Shown: positions 42,092 through 49,979 of the stretch, piece after piece | Layout: each line of letters opens with the position of its first letter | Numbering within the stretch: the first letter of the stretch is position 1 | NCBI GenBank assembly: GCA_965243625.1 | Contig: CBDEVI010000002.1 | Span: 930,001-994,000 of the forward strand | Direction: 5' to 3' | DNA from: JAJECS01 sp965243625 | GTDB lineage: Bacteria > Chloroflexota > UBA11872 | DNA: 64,000 nucleotides | Translations under genes and position numbers: made by a program | Notes under the pieces: generated by a model | The model's input: only the letters and a program-made list of their open reading frames with translations | What the model was told of the DNA's origin: nothing | Databases searched by the model: none

Positions 42092-43003
42092 TTACTCCAC
42101 CGTCGCGCTGCCAAACACCTCGATCAGCTTGTCCCGCACCTTGTCGACGACGTCGGGCGCGGGGTGGGGATAGGCGTGACCCAGCAGGTTGTTTGGATAG
42201 AGCCCTTGCAGGTAGATCGCCGCCTTGAGCGACGCCAGCCAGTTCTGGCTCGAGGCCCACTGGAGCCACGGATCCTCATATTTGAAGACGAACGCCCATG
42301 CGTCGTCGGTGCGGCCGGCCGCCACGTGGTCGTAGAACTCGTTGGCCAGGCCCGGCCGAATCGGCGCGATGGGACAGAGGTAGGCCGGCGAGCCGAGCGG
42401 GTATCCGAACATGAAGTTGCGCATTTGCCCGCCGCTGATCACGCCAAAGTCCTCGTCGGCGGTGCCGCGAATCAGCTCGTAGTAGTCATAGAACGGATGG
42501 CCGTCGTTCTTTATGCCGATCATGTTGGGCCGCGCGGCAAGCTCGACGGCCGCGTCCAGCGGGAAGTTTGGTCCGGATAGCAGCAGCAGCGGCACGTCCG
42601 CGGCGTCCTGGACCAGGTCGAAATAGCGCACCACGACGTCGTGACTCAGCGTGAGCCAGCTGCTGAACTGCAGCTTGACGGCGTCGGCGCCCACGCGGTC
42701 GGCGTGGACCAGGAATTCGCGCGTCACCGACGGTTTCCATAGACCGGATGAGGCGATGAATACGGCCCGGCCCTGGTTGGCTTCGGCGACGACTGCCGTG
42801 AGCCGCCAGATCTCGTCGTCGCTCAGGCTGGCGAACTCGCTGCTGCCGGCCGTAAGCATGAGGATTGGCGTGCCTTCGTCGGCCAGCCAGTCCACGTAGC
42901 GCGAAATCGACGGGTAGTCCGGGGTGCCGTCGACGTTGAAGCACAAGTTGATTGGAACGACCGGGCCCTTCATCCGCGCGAGCACGTCTTGTCCGCGACT
43001 CAT
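42092..43003 (-). CDS. DapA/NanA superfamily (class I aldolase-fold) protein
   Basis: A 303-residue TIM-barrel protein with the Schiff-base lysine Lys165 in MIGIKNDG. The usual Tyr133 of DapA and sialate lyase, found in a P-V-I-L-Y-N-V-P segment, is replaced: the corresponding stretch is PLLLLSGPNFP, with Leu142 at that place. SSEFASLSDDE (54-64) corresponds to the substrate-binding GTTGE loop but lacks its Thr-Thr-Gly. It is therefore unlikely to be dihydrodipicolinate synthase, and may be an aldolase or dehydratase of another 2-oxo acid. It lies 33 bases after the nuclease gene start on the same strand. Confidence 0.88.
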   Translation of the reverse strand: MSRGQDVLARMKGPVVPINLCFNVDGTPDYPSISRYVDWLADEGTPILMLTAGSSEFASLSDDEIWRLTAVVAEANQGRAVFIASSGLWKPSVTREFLVHADRVGADAVKLQFSSWLTLSHDVVVRYFDLVQDAADVPLLLLSGPNFPLDAAVELAARPNMIGIKNDGHPFYDYYELIRGTADEDFGVISGGQMRNFMFGYPLGSPAYLCPIAPIRPGLANEFYDHVAAGRTDDAWAFVFKYEDPWLQWASSQNWLASLKAAIYLQGLYPNNLLGHAYPHPAPDVVDKVRDKLIEVFGSATVE

Positions 43004-43076
43004 GCCTGCCCCCGACTACTTTGAATCGACATCCGGCGCGCAGTGTGACACCGGCGTGCCGACCCGACCAATGACC

Positions 43077-44315
43077 TCAGGTGCGCGCGGAGCGTCCCGC
43101 CGCTTCGAATTCGGATCGCGGCCACTCCCGCAGGACATTCGCGAGGAGCGCGTAGAGCATGGCCGTCAGGACCACGACCGCCATGAGGATCACGCTCTGC
43201 GTGTTGGCCAGGCGCACGACCTCGGGGGCGGCGGCGGCCTCGACGCCGTAGACGAGACGGGTCACGGCGATAAAGATCGTATAGAGAATCACGAGGTGCG
43301 CCGAATCGCCGTGCCGCATGGCGAATGACACCGCAAACTGCGCCCCGGCCGTCAGCATCGCCCACACCGCAACCAGTCCGTAGAACAGTTCGAATGGCAT
43401 TGGACGGCCGAGTCCAAACGAGATGACGGCGGCGACGAGCCCAATCACGATCGATGCCGCCGCTTCGAGGCGCAGTTGGCGTCGGGCGGGCGCGAATGCG
43501 CGGCTCCGGTCTGCGAGCACCAACAGCAACGCGCCGTCGGCCATCGCGAACATGCCGAACATGAACGCGGCGTCGGCGCGCTCGGCGGGCTCGATCCACA
43601 GCTGCGTGAGCACGGCGGCGCCGTACGCGAGGATCAACACCGCGCGTCCATAGACCGTGCGCCACGCTTGTGCGCGCTCGGGGAGGCGACGCTGAGCGCT
43701 CTGTGTCCGGACGTCTCTTTGCGGCGGCTCGGCGGGTCGTCGGGGATTGAGGAATGCGTGCCAGAAGTCAGGCAGCCCATCCACGATCCGGGGGAACACG
43801 CGCCCGGCCCAAGGCTCGACGAAGCGGCGCAGCGTGGTAGCGCCGATAAGTGCCGCGACCATCGCGAAGACAAACACGAACGCGGCGCTGGCGAACGCCC
43901 ACAGCGTGCCGGCGAGCAAGGCCAGTCCAAAGCCCTTCGGACGGGCCTCCGCGGGCACGAGCAGGGCGCGCTCCCCGATCTGCCAATCGAGTCCCCAGCC
44001 GATGAAGGTGTCGAGCCATGCAATGAGCCCGGTCACGAAGCCAAGCGCCACCGCCAGCCCGGCCGCCCAGGAAAAGCCGCCGCGCAGACGGAAGAGCAGC
44101 CCCCAGATCCAGCCGGCCAGCAGCAACCCAAAGATGACCGTGTGAAGGCCGATGCCCAGCGCAAAGGTGTCGCCCGCGAGTACGGCCGGCACCAAGCCGA
44201 CTTGATGGATCCAAGCGAGGGCGACCACCAGGCCGGCCACGGCGCCGATCCGAAACCCCGTCCAGCCTCTCAGGCGGTCGGTGAGGTCGTAGTTCTCGGC
44301 GAGGTCGTAGCTCAT
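43077..44315 (-). CDS. Large membrane protein with HdeD/DUF308-like C-terminal domain
   Basis: A 412-residue protein with about ten predicted membrane segments in two halves: N-terminal helices (FRIGAVAGLVVALAWIHQV, IFGLLLAGWIWGLLF, and so on) and a C-terminal unit with MFGMFAMADGALLLV, FAPARRQLRLEAAASIVIG, LFYGLVAVWAMLTAGAQ, which shares motifs with the protein at 39396. No function can be assigned. The ATG at 44313-44315 is chosen because it starts just before an MSYDLAENYDLTDRL cytosolic segment; a GTG-like upstream frame exists. Confidence 0.78.
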   Translation of the reverse strand: MSYDLAENYDLTDRLRGWTGFRIGAVAGLVVALAWIHQVGLVPAVLAGDTFALGIGLHTVIFGLLLAGWIWGLLFRLRGGFSWAAGLAVALGFVTGLIAWLDTFIGWGLDWQIGERALLVPAEARPKGFGLALLAGTLWAFASAAFVFVFAMVAALIGATTLRRFVEPWAGRVFPRIVDGLPDFWHAFLNPRRPAEPPQRDVRTQSAQRRLPERAQAWRTVYGRAVLILAYGAAVLTQLWIEPAERADAAFMFGMFAMADGALLLVLADRSRAFAPARRQLRLEAAASIVIGLVAAVISFGLGRPMPFELFYGLVAVWAMLTAGAQFAVSFAMRHGDSAHLVILYTIFIAVTRLVYGVEAAAAPEVVRLANTQSVILMAVVVLTAMLYALLANVLREWPRSEFEAAGRSART

Positions 44316-44416
44316 GACCGACGCTCGATGCGTCACGTAGTCGCTAGCGTAGTCAAGTCTCGCATCGCGGGCGGCGCTTCATGCAAGAATGCCGCCCCGT
44401 TTTCTCGAGGTCGGCA

Positions 44417-44905
44417 ATGTCCCCCCGCGCCCCTACCGTCGGTCACGTTGGCCTAGTGGTCCGGGACATGGACCGCATGCGCGACTTCTACGTACGCGTC
44501 GCGGGTCTGCGGGAGACGCGTTCCGCGACCATCGAGGGACCCCACATCGATGAGCTGACCGGATTGTCGGGCGTCAAGCTCCAAGCCGTGTTCCTGGGCA
44601 CGGACGAACGTCCGGAAGCGGTCGAGCTGCTCAAGTACCACAACCACCCTGATGGGAGCCCTCCCCGGGGTCCATCGGGGAACGGCCCCAATCACGTGCA
44701 GTTCGTGGTTGACGAGCTTGACCCAATCGTCGACGCGCTCCGCGCGGAGGGCCTGGACGCGTGGGGCGGGCCGGTGGATTGGCCTCGGCTCTGGCGCCGC
44801 GTGCTCTACGCCAAGGACCCCGAGGGCAACGTGGTGGAGTTCAACGAGCGCCTGCCCGACGTGCGGCATCCGGGGGACAGCCAGGTAGAACCGGGCGGCC
44901 ACTAG
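44417..44905 (+). CDS. VOC family (glyoxalase/dioxygenase superfamily) protein
   Basis: A 162-residue vicinal-oxygen-chelate protein: VGHVGLVVRDMDRMRDFYVRVAGL at the start and NHVQFVVDELDPIVDALRAEG, then VLYAKDPEGNVVEFNER. Candidate metal ligands are the His of VGHVGLVV, the His of NHVQFVV and the Glu of VVEFNE. Reaction unassigned. ATG at 44417 has GAGG 7 bases upstream. It points towards the repeat at 44932. Confidence 0.9.
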   Translation: MSPRAPTVGHVGLVVRDMDRMRDFYVRVAGLRETRSATIEGPHIDELTGLSGVKLQAVFLGTDERPEAVELLKYHNHPDGSPPRGPSGNGPNHVQFVVDELDPIVDALRAEGLDAWGGPVDWPRLWRRVLYAKDPEGNVVEFNERLPDVRHPGDSQVEPGGH

Positions 44906-44931
44906 GGCCGCCTCTACAACTCCGGATTCCC

Positions 44932-44996
44932 TGTAGGGGCGCCCCTGGTGGGCGCCCGTCCGCAGTCTTCGGGTTATCCGGATAGGCCGCCCCTAC
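44932..44996. repeat. Interspersed repeat with GTAGGGGCG / CGCCCCTAC arms
   Basis: GTAGGGGCG (44933-44941) pairs with CGCCCCTAC (44988-44996); inside the first half is GGGCGCCC-CTGGT-GGGCGCCC (44937-44957). The cassette separates the VOC gene from the isomerase gene, and the isomerase stop codon (44993-44995) lies within its right arm. It shares the GTAGGGGCG core with the palindrome at 5402. Confidence 0.75.
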
Positions 44997-45976
44997 CTCG
45001 CCCGGCGCAGCGCCTCCCACAGCATGCGTTGCGTCGCCAGGATGTCGTGGTCGGCCATCGCCTCGCGGAATGCCAAGTCGTCGAGGGCGTCCAGCACCCG
45101 CAGCATGAAGTAGATATTGTGGACCTGTTGCGCGGCGTTCAACGCCGAGTCGACCTGCCACCAGAAGCAATCGATGCCCAGGAATCCGGCGTAGTCGGCC
45201 TCGCGCAGCCAGTAGAGCAGCTCCAGGCACTCCCAAAAGTGGTGGCTGGCGAAGATCGTGCCGATGTCGGTCGGCAGCTGGGTATCGTTGAGGTGCAGGT
45301 GATGCAGCCGTCCCAGGCGCGCCGCGTCCCAGGCGGCCTGGCCCAGGTTTTCGTGGCTGAGCAGCGTGTGGGCCACCTCGAGCTGCGCGCCGAGGTTTGG
45401 GCGTCCGACCTCGTTGGCCAGGTCAAGCGTGGCCGCCATCGAGCCGATGTTTGACCAGCCCTTGGGGGTGTGAATGCGGTATTCGAGCGCCACCAGCAGG
45501 TCGCCGGCCGCGTCGCAGATCTCCCGCAGCGCCTCCACGGTGTATCGCCGCGCCAGGCGAAAGTTCTGTTGGAAGGCGTAGTCCGGCCCGTCGAGGGCGG
45601 TGAACAAATAGATGCCCCGCGCCTCGAGCGCCCGCGCCACCTCGATCGAGTACAGCGCCATGTCGATCGCGATTCGCCGGTCGGCCGCTTCGGGCAACGT
45701 CCAGAGCGCCTTCGGGAACCCGCGCGCGACCGTCTCGCCGTGGGACACCATGGCGCAGACCAGGCCGCGCTCGTCGAGCCGCCGCTTGACGTGCGCGGCG
45801 TTCTCCAGCGTGACGGTCGTGCGGCTGAAGCACTCCACGCCCTCGACGTCCGGCACCCCGTCCATGTGCCGGAACGCGGCGTCGATCTCGTCGTTCGACG
45901 GCCCATCGACGTGCTGCGTCCCAAAGTGCCGGTAGAGTCCGTCCGAAAAGCGCGGCCGCCACGCGCGGTTGCTCAC
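44993..45976 (-). CDS. Xylose-isomerase-like TIM-barrel sugar isomerase/epimerase
   Basis: A 327-residue AP-endonuclease-2/xylose-isomerase fold protein: VAFEYRIHTPKG-like segment (VALEYRIHTPKGW), LGAQLEVAHTLLSHEN, HHLHLNDTQLPTDIG and LGIDCFWWQ supply Glu/His/Asp residues for a divalent metal. It would isomerise or epimerise a keto-sugar. The GTG start (45974-45976) overlaps the TGA of the BNR gene by four bases (GTGA), so the two are co-translated. The frame is open far upstream, but that region is the BNR gene in another frame. Confidence 0.85.
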   Translation of the reverse strand: MSNRAWRPRFSDGLYRHFGTQHVDGPSNDEIDAAFRHMDGVPDVEGVECFSRTTVTLENAAHVKRRLDERGLVCAMVSHGETVARGFPKALWTLPEAADRRIAIDMALYSIEVARALEARGIYLFTALDGPDYAFQQNFRLARRYTVEALREICDAAGDLLVALEYRIHTPKGWSNIGSMAATLDLANEVGRPNLGAQLEVAHTLLSHENLGQAAWDAARLGRLHHLHLNDTQLPTDIGTIFASHHFWECLELLYWLREADYAGFLGIDCFWWQVDSALNAAQQVHNIYFMLRVLDALDDLAFREAMADHDILATQRMLWEALRRAR

Positions 45977-47310
45977 CGCGGGAGCCAGGTGTCGTCGAGC
46001 ATCACGTCGGTCAACCGCCGACCGAGCAGATACTGCATACGGTCGCAGTACCAGAGGATCGGCTCGTCGGCGAAGTCGGTCAGGCTGCCGTAGGCGGCGA
46101 GGCCGCCCGGACGCCCACGAGTCACCGAGGTTGCCCAGGCGTTGTCGACGATCAAATGCGGTCGTCCGAAGACCAGCGGCTGACCGCCGGGATTGTCGAT
46201 CTCGCGGCCGACGCTGACGAATATCGGGCGGCGCGACTCGCCACTGCCCGGTCCGCTGCCGCCGTTGGCGGTGCCGTCGTTGTTGTGGAAGAACAGCAGG
46301 TAGCGGCCGTCCCGCAGCTTGTAGAGCGGACACGGGGCCGACGGGTGGGGAATCGGCGGGCCGCCCGGCTGGAAGCGCAGCATCTCGGCCTCGGACCACG
46401 ATTGCCCGTCGTCGCTCGACACCGAGTACCAGATGTATCCGGTCATGGTCCGCAGCACGCAGACGATGCGCCCGTCGCTGAGGGGCTGAATGCTCGGTTC
46501 CATCGCCGTGCTCATGCGCGGATCGCGCGGCTGCGGCACGCGGATGCCGTGATCGGCGTCCGGCCAGGTCGTCACCACCAGGTCCGCCGGATCGTCCACG
46601 GTCATCACGTTGTCGAAGCGCAGGAACCACGCCTCGTGGTGCCGCTGGTTGAAGCCGATCTCGGGCGTCACGGTCTCGAATTGCCCTTGAAAGGCGTTCC
46701 CCGCCCAGCGCGTGATCGGGCACACCACGCTGCCGCGCCGCGTGACAATGGGCGCCTGCCAGCCCGAGGTGACCCAACTGCTGAGCAGAGCCGGATCGGG
46801 GTCGTCGATGGCGCCGCGACCGATAGCGGTGTCGTGCCGCGGTCCCCACGTGTGGCCGTCGTCGTCCGACACACGCCAGGCCAGCACGCCCGTCATGCCG
46901 CGATCGAAGTCCACCGGGCCGGTGTTGCGGTGATAGAAGATCCACACCCGGCCCGAGTGCGGCACGACTACCGGAACCGACCACACCGCCGTTTGCTCCG
47001 TGCCTTCGGGCGGAGCGTCGAGCACCGTCGGCCGGCTCCAGGTGCGGCCCCGGTCCTCGCTGCGCGCCACCACCACGCGGGCGTTGGGGCCGTGAAAGCT
47101 GTCGGCGTCCGCCTGGGTCCAGGTCCCCAGCAACGCGCCGGTCGTCGTGGCAGTGACCACGAAGTGCACGTTGCCCGCGTCCCACGGGCCGTTCTCGGTC
47201 GCGTCGCGATGCGCGGGCGTGTCGCCGTCCTGCGGGATGTAGACCACGAAGTCCGGGTCGCTCACGTGAGCGTCGGCCCAACGTTCGGCGGCGGTCGATG
47301 CGGGAGCCAT
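45973..47310 (-). CDS. BNR/sialidase-fold protein
   Basis: A 445-residue propeller: Asp-box units VARSEDRGRTWSRP, RVSDDDGHTWGP and SVSSDDGQSWSEAEML. Strongly similar in layout to the protein at 37998, which it probably duplicates. No signal peptide. ATG at 47308-47310 with AGGA upstream decides the start over the longer open frame. It lies between the HpaI aldolase gene (16 bases upstream) and the isomerase, forming a three-gene operon. Substrate unknown; likely a glycoside handled in the cytoplasm. Confidence 0.88.
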   Translation of the reverse strand: MAPASTAAERWADAHVSDPDFVVYIPQDGDTPAHRDATENGPWDAGNVHFVVTATTTGALLGTWTQADADSFHGPNARVVVARSEDRGRTWSRPTVLDAPPEGTEQTAVWSVPVVVPHSGRVWIFYHRNTGPVDFDRGMTGVLAWRVSDDDGHTWGPRHDTAIGRGAIDDPDPALLSSWVTSGWQAPIVTRRGSVVCPITRWAGNAFQGQFETVTPEIGFNQRHHEAWFLRFDNVMTVDDPADLVVTTWPDADHGIRVPQPRDPRMSTAMEPSIQPLSDGRIVCVLRTMTGYIWYSVSSDDGQSWSEAEMLRFQPGGPPIPHPSAPCPLYKLRDGRYLLFFHNNDGTANGGSGPGSGESRRPIFVSVGREIDNPGGQPLVFGRPHLIVDNAWATSVTRGRPGGLAAYGSLTDFADEPILWYCDRMQYLLGRRLTDVMLDDTWLPR

Positions 47311-47326
47311 GGGTCGTCCTTTCAGC

Positions 47327-48082
47327 TCAGGCGCGGGCCGCCTGCAGTTCCTGCGACGCGACCTGGGCCAGCATGCGCAGATCGCTGGAGAGATCGATGA
47401 AGGTGAACCCTTGCGCGATGAATTGCCGCGCGTGCGCGACCGTCGGCGCCGGCGTTCCCGCGGGCTTGCCGTTGGCCTGCGCGCCGGTGAGGATCCGGGC
47501 CATGGCTTCCAAGTGCTCCGGCACGCGATAGGCGTCGGCGCGCGTGTAGCCCATCGCGACGACGAGATCATTGGGACCGATGAACGCGACGTCCATGCCG
47601 TCAACGGCCATGATCTCGGCGATGTTCTCGACGCCCTCGCGGTCCTCGATTTGCGGGCACACCAGCAGGTTGTCGTCGATGTGTGACGCGTAGTCGCCGG
47701 AGATCGCGGCGCGCGAGTTGCCGCCCGACCGATGCCCGCGCGGCGCATATCTCACCGCATCGGCAATCGCCTCCGCCTGTTCCACCGTGCTCACGTGCGG
47801 CACGATGAGGCCCATCACGCCGGTGTCGAGGATGCGTCCGAGTCCCTCGGGTTCGTGCGACCAGGCGCGAGCCATCGGCACCGCGCCCCGCGCCTCGATG
47901 GCCCGCACGGCGTGCGTGATTTCGCCGAGGTCCCACGGTGTGTGCTCGGCGTCGATGGCGAGCCATTCGTAGCCGGCCTCGGCCAGCACCTCCGCCGCCA
48001 GCGGCGAGGCCAGGTTGAGCCACGAGCCGATCGAAACCTCGCCCCGCGCGAGCTTCTCTTTGACCGGATTGGGGAAGATCAC
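47327..48082 (-). CDS. HpcH/HpaI family class II aldolase
   Basis: A 251-residue TIM-barrel aldolase: NPVKEKLARGEVSIGSWLNLASPLAAEVLAEAGYEWLAIDAEH, IVPHVSTVEQAEAIADAVRYAPRGHR, CPQIEDREGVENI (metal-binding Glu) and VAFIGPNDLVVAMG (metal-binding Asp). Family members cleave 2-keto-3-deoxy sugar acids such as 2-keto-3-deoxyrhamnonate to pyruvate and an aldehyde. The GTG start at 48080-48082 gives the family length (about 250); no ATG is available. It is first in the HpaI-BNR-isomerase operon and divergent from the GHL10-like gene. Confidence 0.9.
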   Translation of the reverse strand: MIFPNPVKEKLARGEVSIGSWLNLASPLAAEVLAEAGYEWLAIDAEHTPWDLGEITHAVRAIEARGAVPMARAWSHEPEGLGRILDTGVMGLIVPHVSTVEQAEAIADAVRYAPRGHRSGGNSRAAISGDYASHIDDNLLVCPQIEDREGVENIAEIMAVDGMDVAFIGPNDLVVAMGYTRADAYRVPEHLEAMARILTGAQANGKPAGTPAPTVAHARQFIAQGFTFIDLSSDLRMLAQVASQELQAARA

Positions 48083-48188
48083 CGCGTTCGTTTTGGCGAG
48101 GTCGTGGCGACCGGAGCATACTGCGGCACCGTGGCGGCCGCCCACCGCGGCCGAAAGTCCCGCCCGCTTGCCGCAAAGGTGGTTCCGA

Positions 48189-49964
48189 ATGTCCACAGCA
48201 GGCACCGCACACATCGGCGATCTCGGTCTGTCCCAGCCGCCGATCTATCTCACGAATCTGGACCGCTGCCAGCCGGCGGACGCGCTGTCGAGCGAGTCCA
48301 AGACGGGCCGCTGGCGCGCATTTGCCTATTCCACGGCCGACCTGAGCGGCACGCTGCTCTATGCCGGCGACAACACGGCGGCGCCGGAGGTCACCTTGCC
48401 GCTCGGCGTGAGCGGCTGGCACGCGATCTCGATCGGCCAGATGGTGCACGACCACGAGCTGTACGAGTGGAGCGGCAACCTGCTGGCGAAGCTCAGCGGC
48501 GAGCGCGGCTTCACCAATATGCATCTCCCGCCGCGCATCAACCCGCAGCCCGGCGGCGGCGTGCTGCTGGCGGAGACCTTCTTCAAGATCGCCGACCTCA
48601 CCGGTCAGGACATGCAATTCAAGCAGATTGCCGTGTCGGCGGACGTCAACCAGCCGGATGGCATCTGCGAGTGCGAGCCGGCCCGGCCCGCCTACGTCAA
48701 GCTCGTGCCCCTCACCAACGGCGAGGTGGCGGCGCTGAAGGCCGACCGCGCGCGAACCGACACCAAGCGCCTCTACGCCCACGACGACAACCACGGCTGG
48801 ATGGGCCATATCCGAGCGCACACGCCGGAGGACGTTCAGGGTCACCTCGAGCCGTACCGCAACACCGACTTCGAGCGGATTTACCTGGAAACCGGCGGCG
48901 GCGACCTCCTGAACTACTTCACCAAGATCGCCCGCGATCACACGCTCGACGCTCACGAGGACTTCTCACACGTCGGCTACCGGAAACAGTCGGAGGCCTG
49001 GAGGATCTTTCGGGACCAGGGCGTCGACCCCTACGACGTCGCCATCGAGCACACCCACGACATGGGCATGGAGATTCATGCCTCTTGGCGTGTGACGGGA
49101 TTCCACTACCCGCCGCCCAACGATCACTTCAATTCGGGCGACGGGGTGTTCGAGGCGCATCCCGAGTGGCGCAGCGTGGACCGCGAGGGTCGGATCACGC
49201 CGCGGCTCTCCTACGCCTATCCGGGCTTCCGCGCCTTTGCCATCTCCCTCCTGCGCGAGATGGCCGAGAAGCCGGTCGACGGCGTGTGCCTGCTCTACAA
49301 CCGCCGCCCGCCGTTCACGGAGTACGAGCCGCACGTCGTGGAGGCGTTCAAGGCCGCCTCGGGCCACGACCCCCGCGAGCTGGACGAGCACGATCCGGAT
49401 TGGCTGCGGTTCCGGGCGCGCGTGATGACCGACTTCATGCGGGAGCTGCGCGCCGGGCTGGCGGAGGTCGCCGCGGCCACCGGACGTGACAAGCCGATCA
49501 ACGTCTCCGCGATCGTGATGAAGGACGAAGCCGAGAACTTGCACCGCGCCCTGGACCTGCAAGCCTGGGTGTCCGAGGGCCTGATCGACACGATCATTCC
49601 CTACACCTCGGCGCCGGAGCTCAACAGCCGGGTGCCCGCCTGGGACGAACCCGAGCGGCAGCTCGAGTTCTTCCTGGACCTGGTGCGCGACACGCCGGTC
49701 GAGTTGGCCGCGAGCGTGCTGCCGCGGTCCATGACGCCGGAGGAGTACCAGCATGCCGCGGCGCGCATCTATCGCACGGGCGTCGAGCGGCTGTTCTTCT
49801 GGGACTGCACCACGGCGCACGATTCGTTTAAGGGGCTGCGTTCGCTGGGGCATCGGGATGACATCGAGGCCTGGCATGCGGCGGGCGAGCCCGACCTCTC
49901 GGCGCCGCAGCACACGCTGACGACGCTCGGTGACTGGGACTTCTCCTACGACACGCCCGGCTAG
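48189..49964 (+). CDS. Family-10-like glycosyl hydrolase domain (GHL10) protein
   Basis: A 591-residue protein. An N-terminal beta-sandwich-like part (about 1-210, with FAYSTADLSGTLLYAGDNTAAPEVTLPLG) precedes a TIM barrel typical of the GHL10/DUF187 group: DVAIEHTHDMGMEIHASWRVTGF, FPGFRAFAISLLREM, GVCLLYNRRPP and VSAIVMKDEAENLHRALDLQAW. The group contains putative glycosidases with few characterised members. No signal peptide; ATG 48189, with an open frame extending upstream. Divergent from the HpaI operon, probably controlled together with it. Confidence 0.84.
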   Translation: MSTAGTAHIGDLGLSQPPIYLTNLDRCQPADALSSESKTGRWRAFAYSTADLSGTLLYAGDNTAAPEVTLPLGVSGWHAISIGQMVHDHELYEWSGNLLAKLSGERGFTNMHLPPRINPQPGGGVLLAETFFKIADLTGQDMQFKQIAVSADVNQPDGICECEPARPAYVKLVPLTNGEVAALKADRARTDTKRLYAHDDNHGWMGHIRAHTPEDVQGHLEPYRNTDFERIYLETGGGDLLNYFTKIARDHTLDAHEDFSHVGYRKQSEAWRIFRDQGVDPYDVAIEHTHDMGMEIHASWRVTGFHYPPPNDHFNSGDGVFEAHPEWRSVDREGRITPRLSYAYPGFRAFAISLLREMAEKPVDGVCLLYNRRPPFTEYEPHVVEAFKAASGHDPRELDEHDPDWLRFRARVMTDFMRELRAGLAEVAAATGRDKPINVSAIVMKDEAENLHRALDLQAWVSEGLIDTIIPYTSAPELNSRVPAWDEPERQLEFFLDLVRDTPVELAASVLPRSMTPEEYQHAAARIYRTGVERLFFWDCTTAHDSFKGLRSLGHRDDIEAWHAAGEPDLSAPQHTLTTLGDWDFSYDTPG

Positions 49965-49979
49965 AGGGCGCCGACGGCG

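Noticed and set aside
42092..43003. Annotation as dapA or sialate lyase
   Set aside because: The catalytic tyrosine and the GTTGE loop are not conserved, so only the superfamily is called.
45977..47281. 5' extension of the isomerase frame
   Set aside because: It lies inside the BNR gene in another frame; the GTG at 45976 with a GTGA overlap explains the start.
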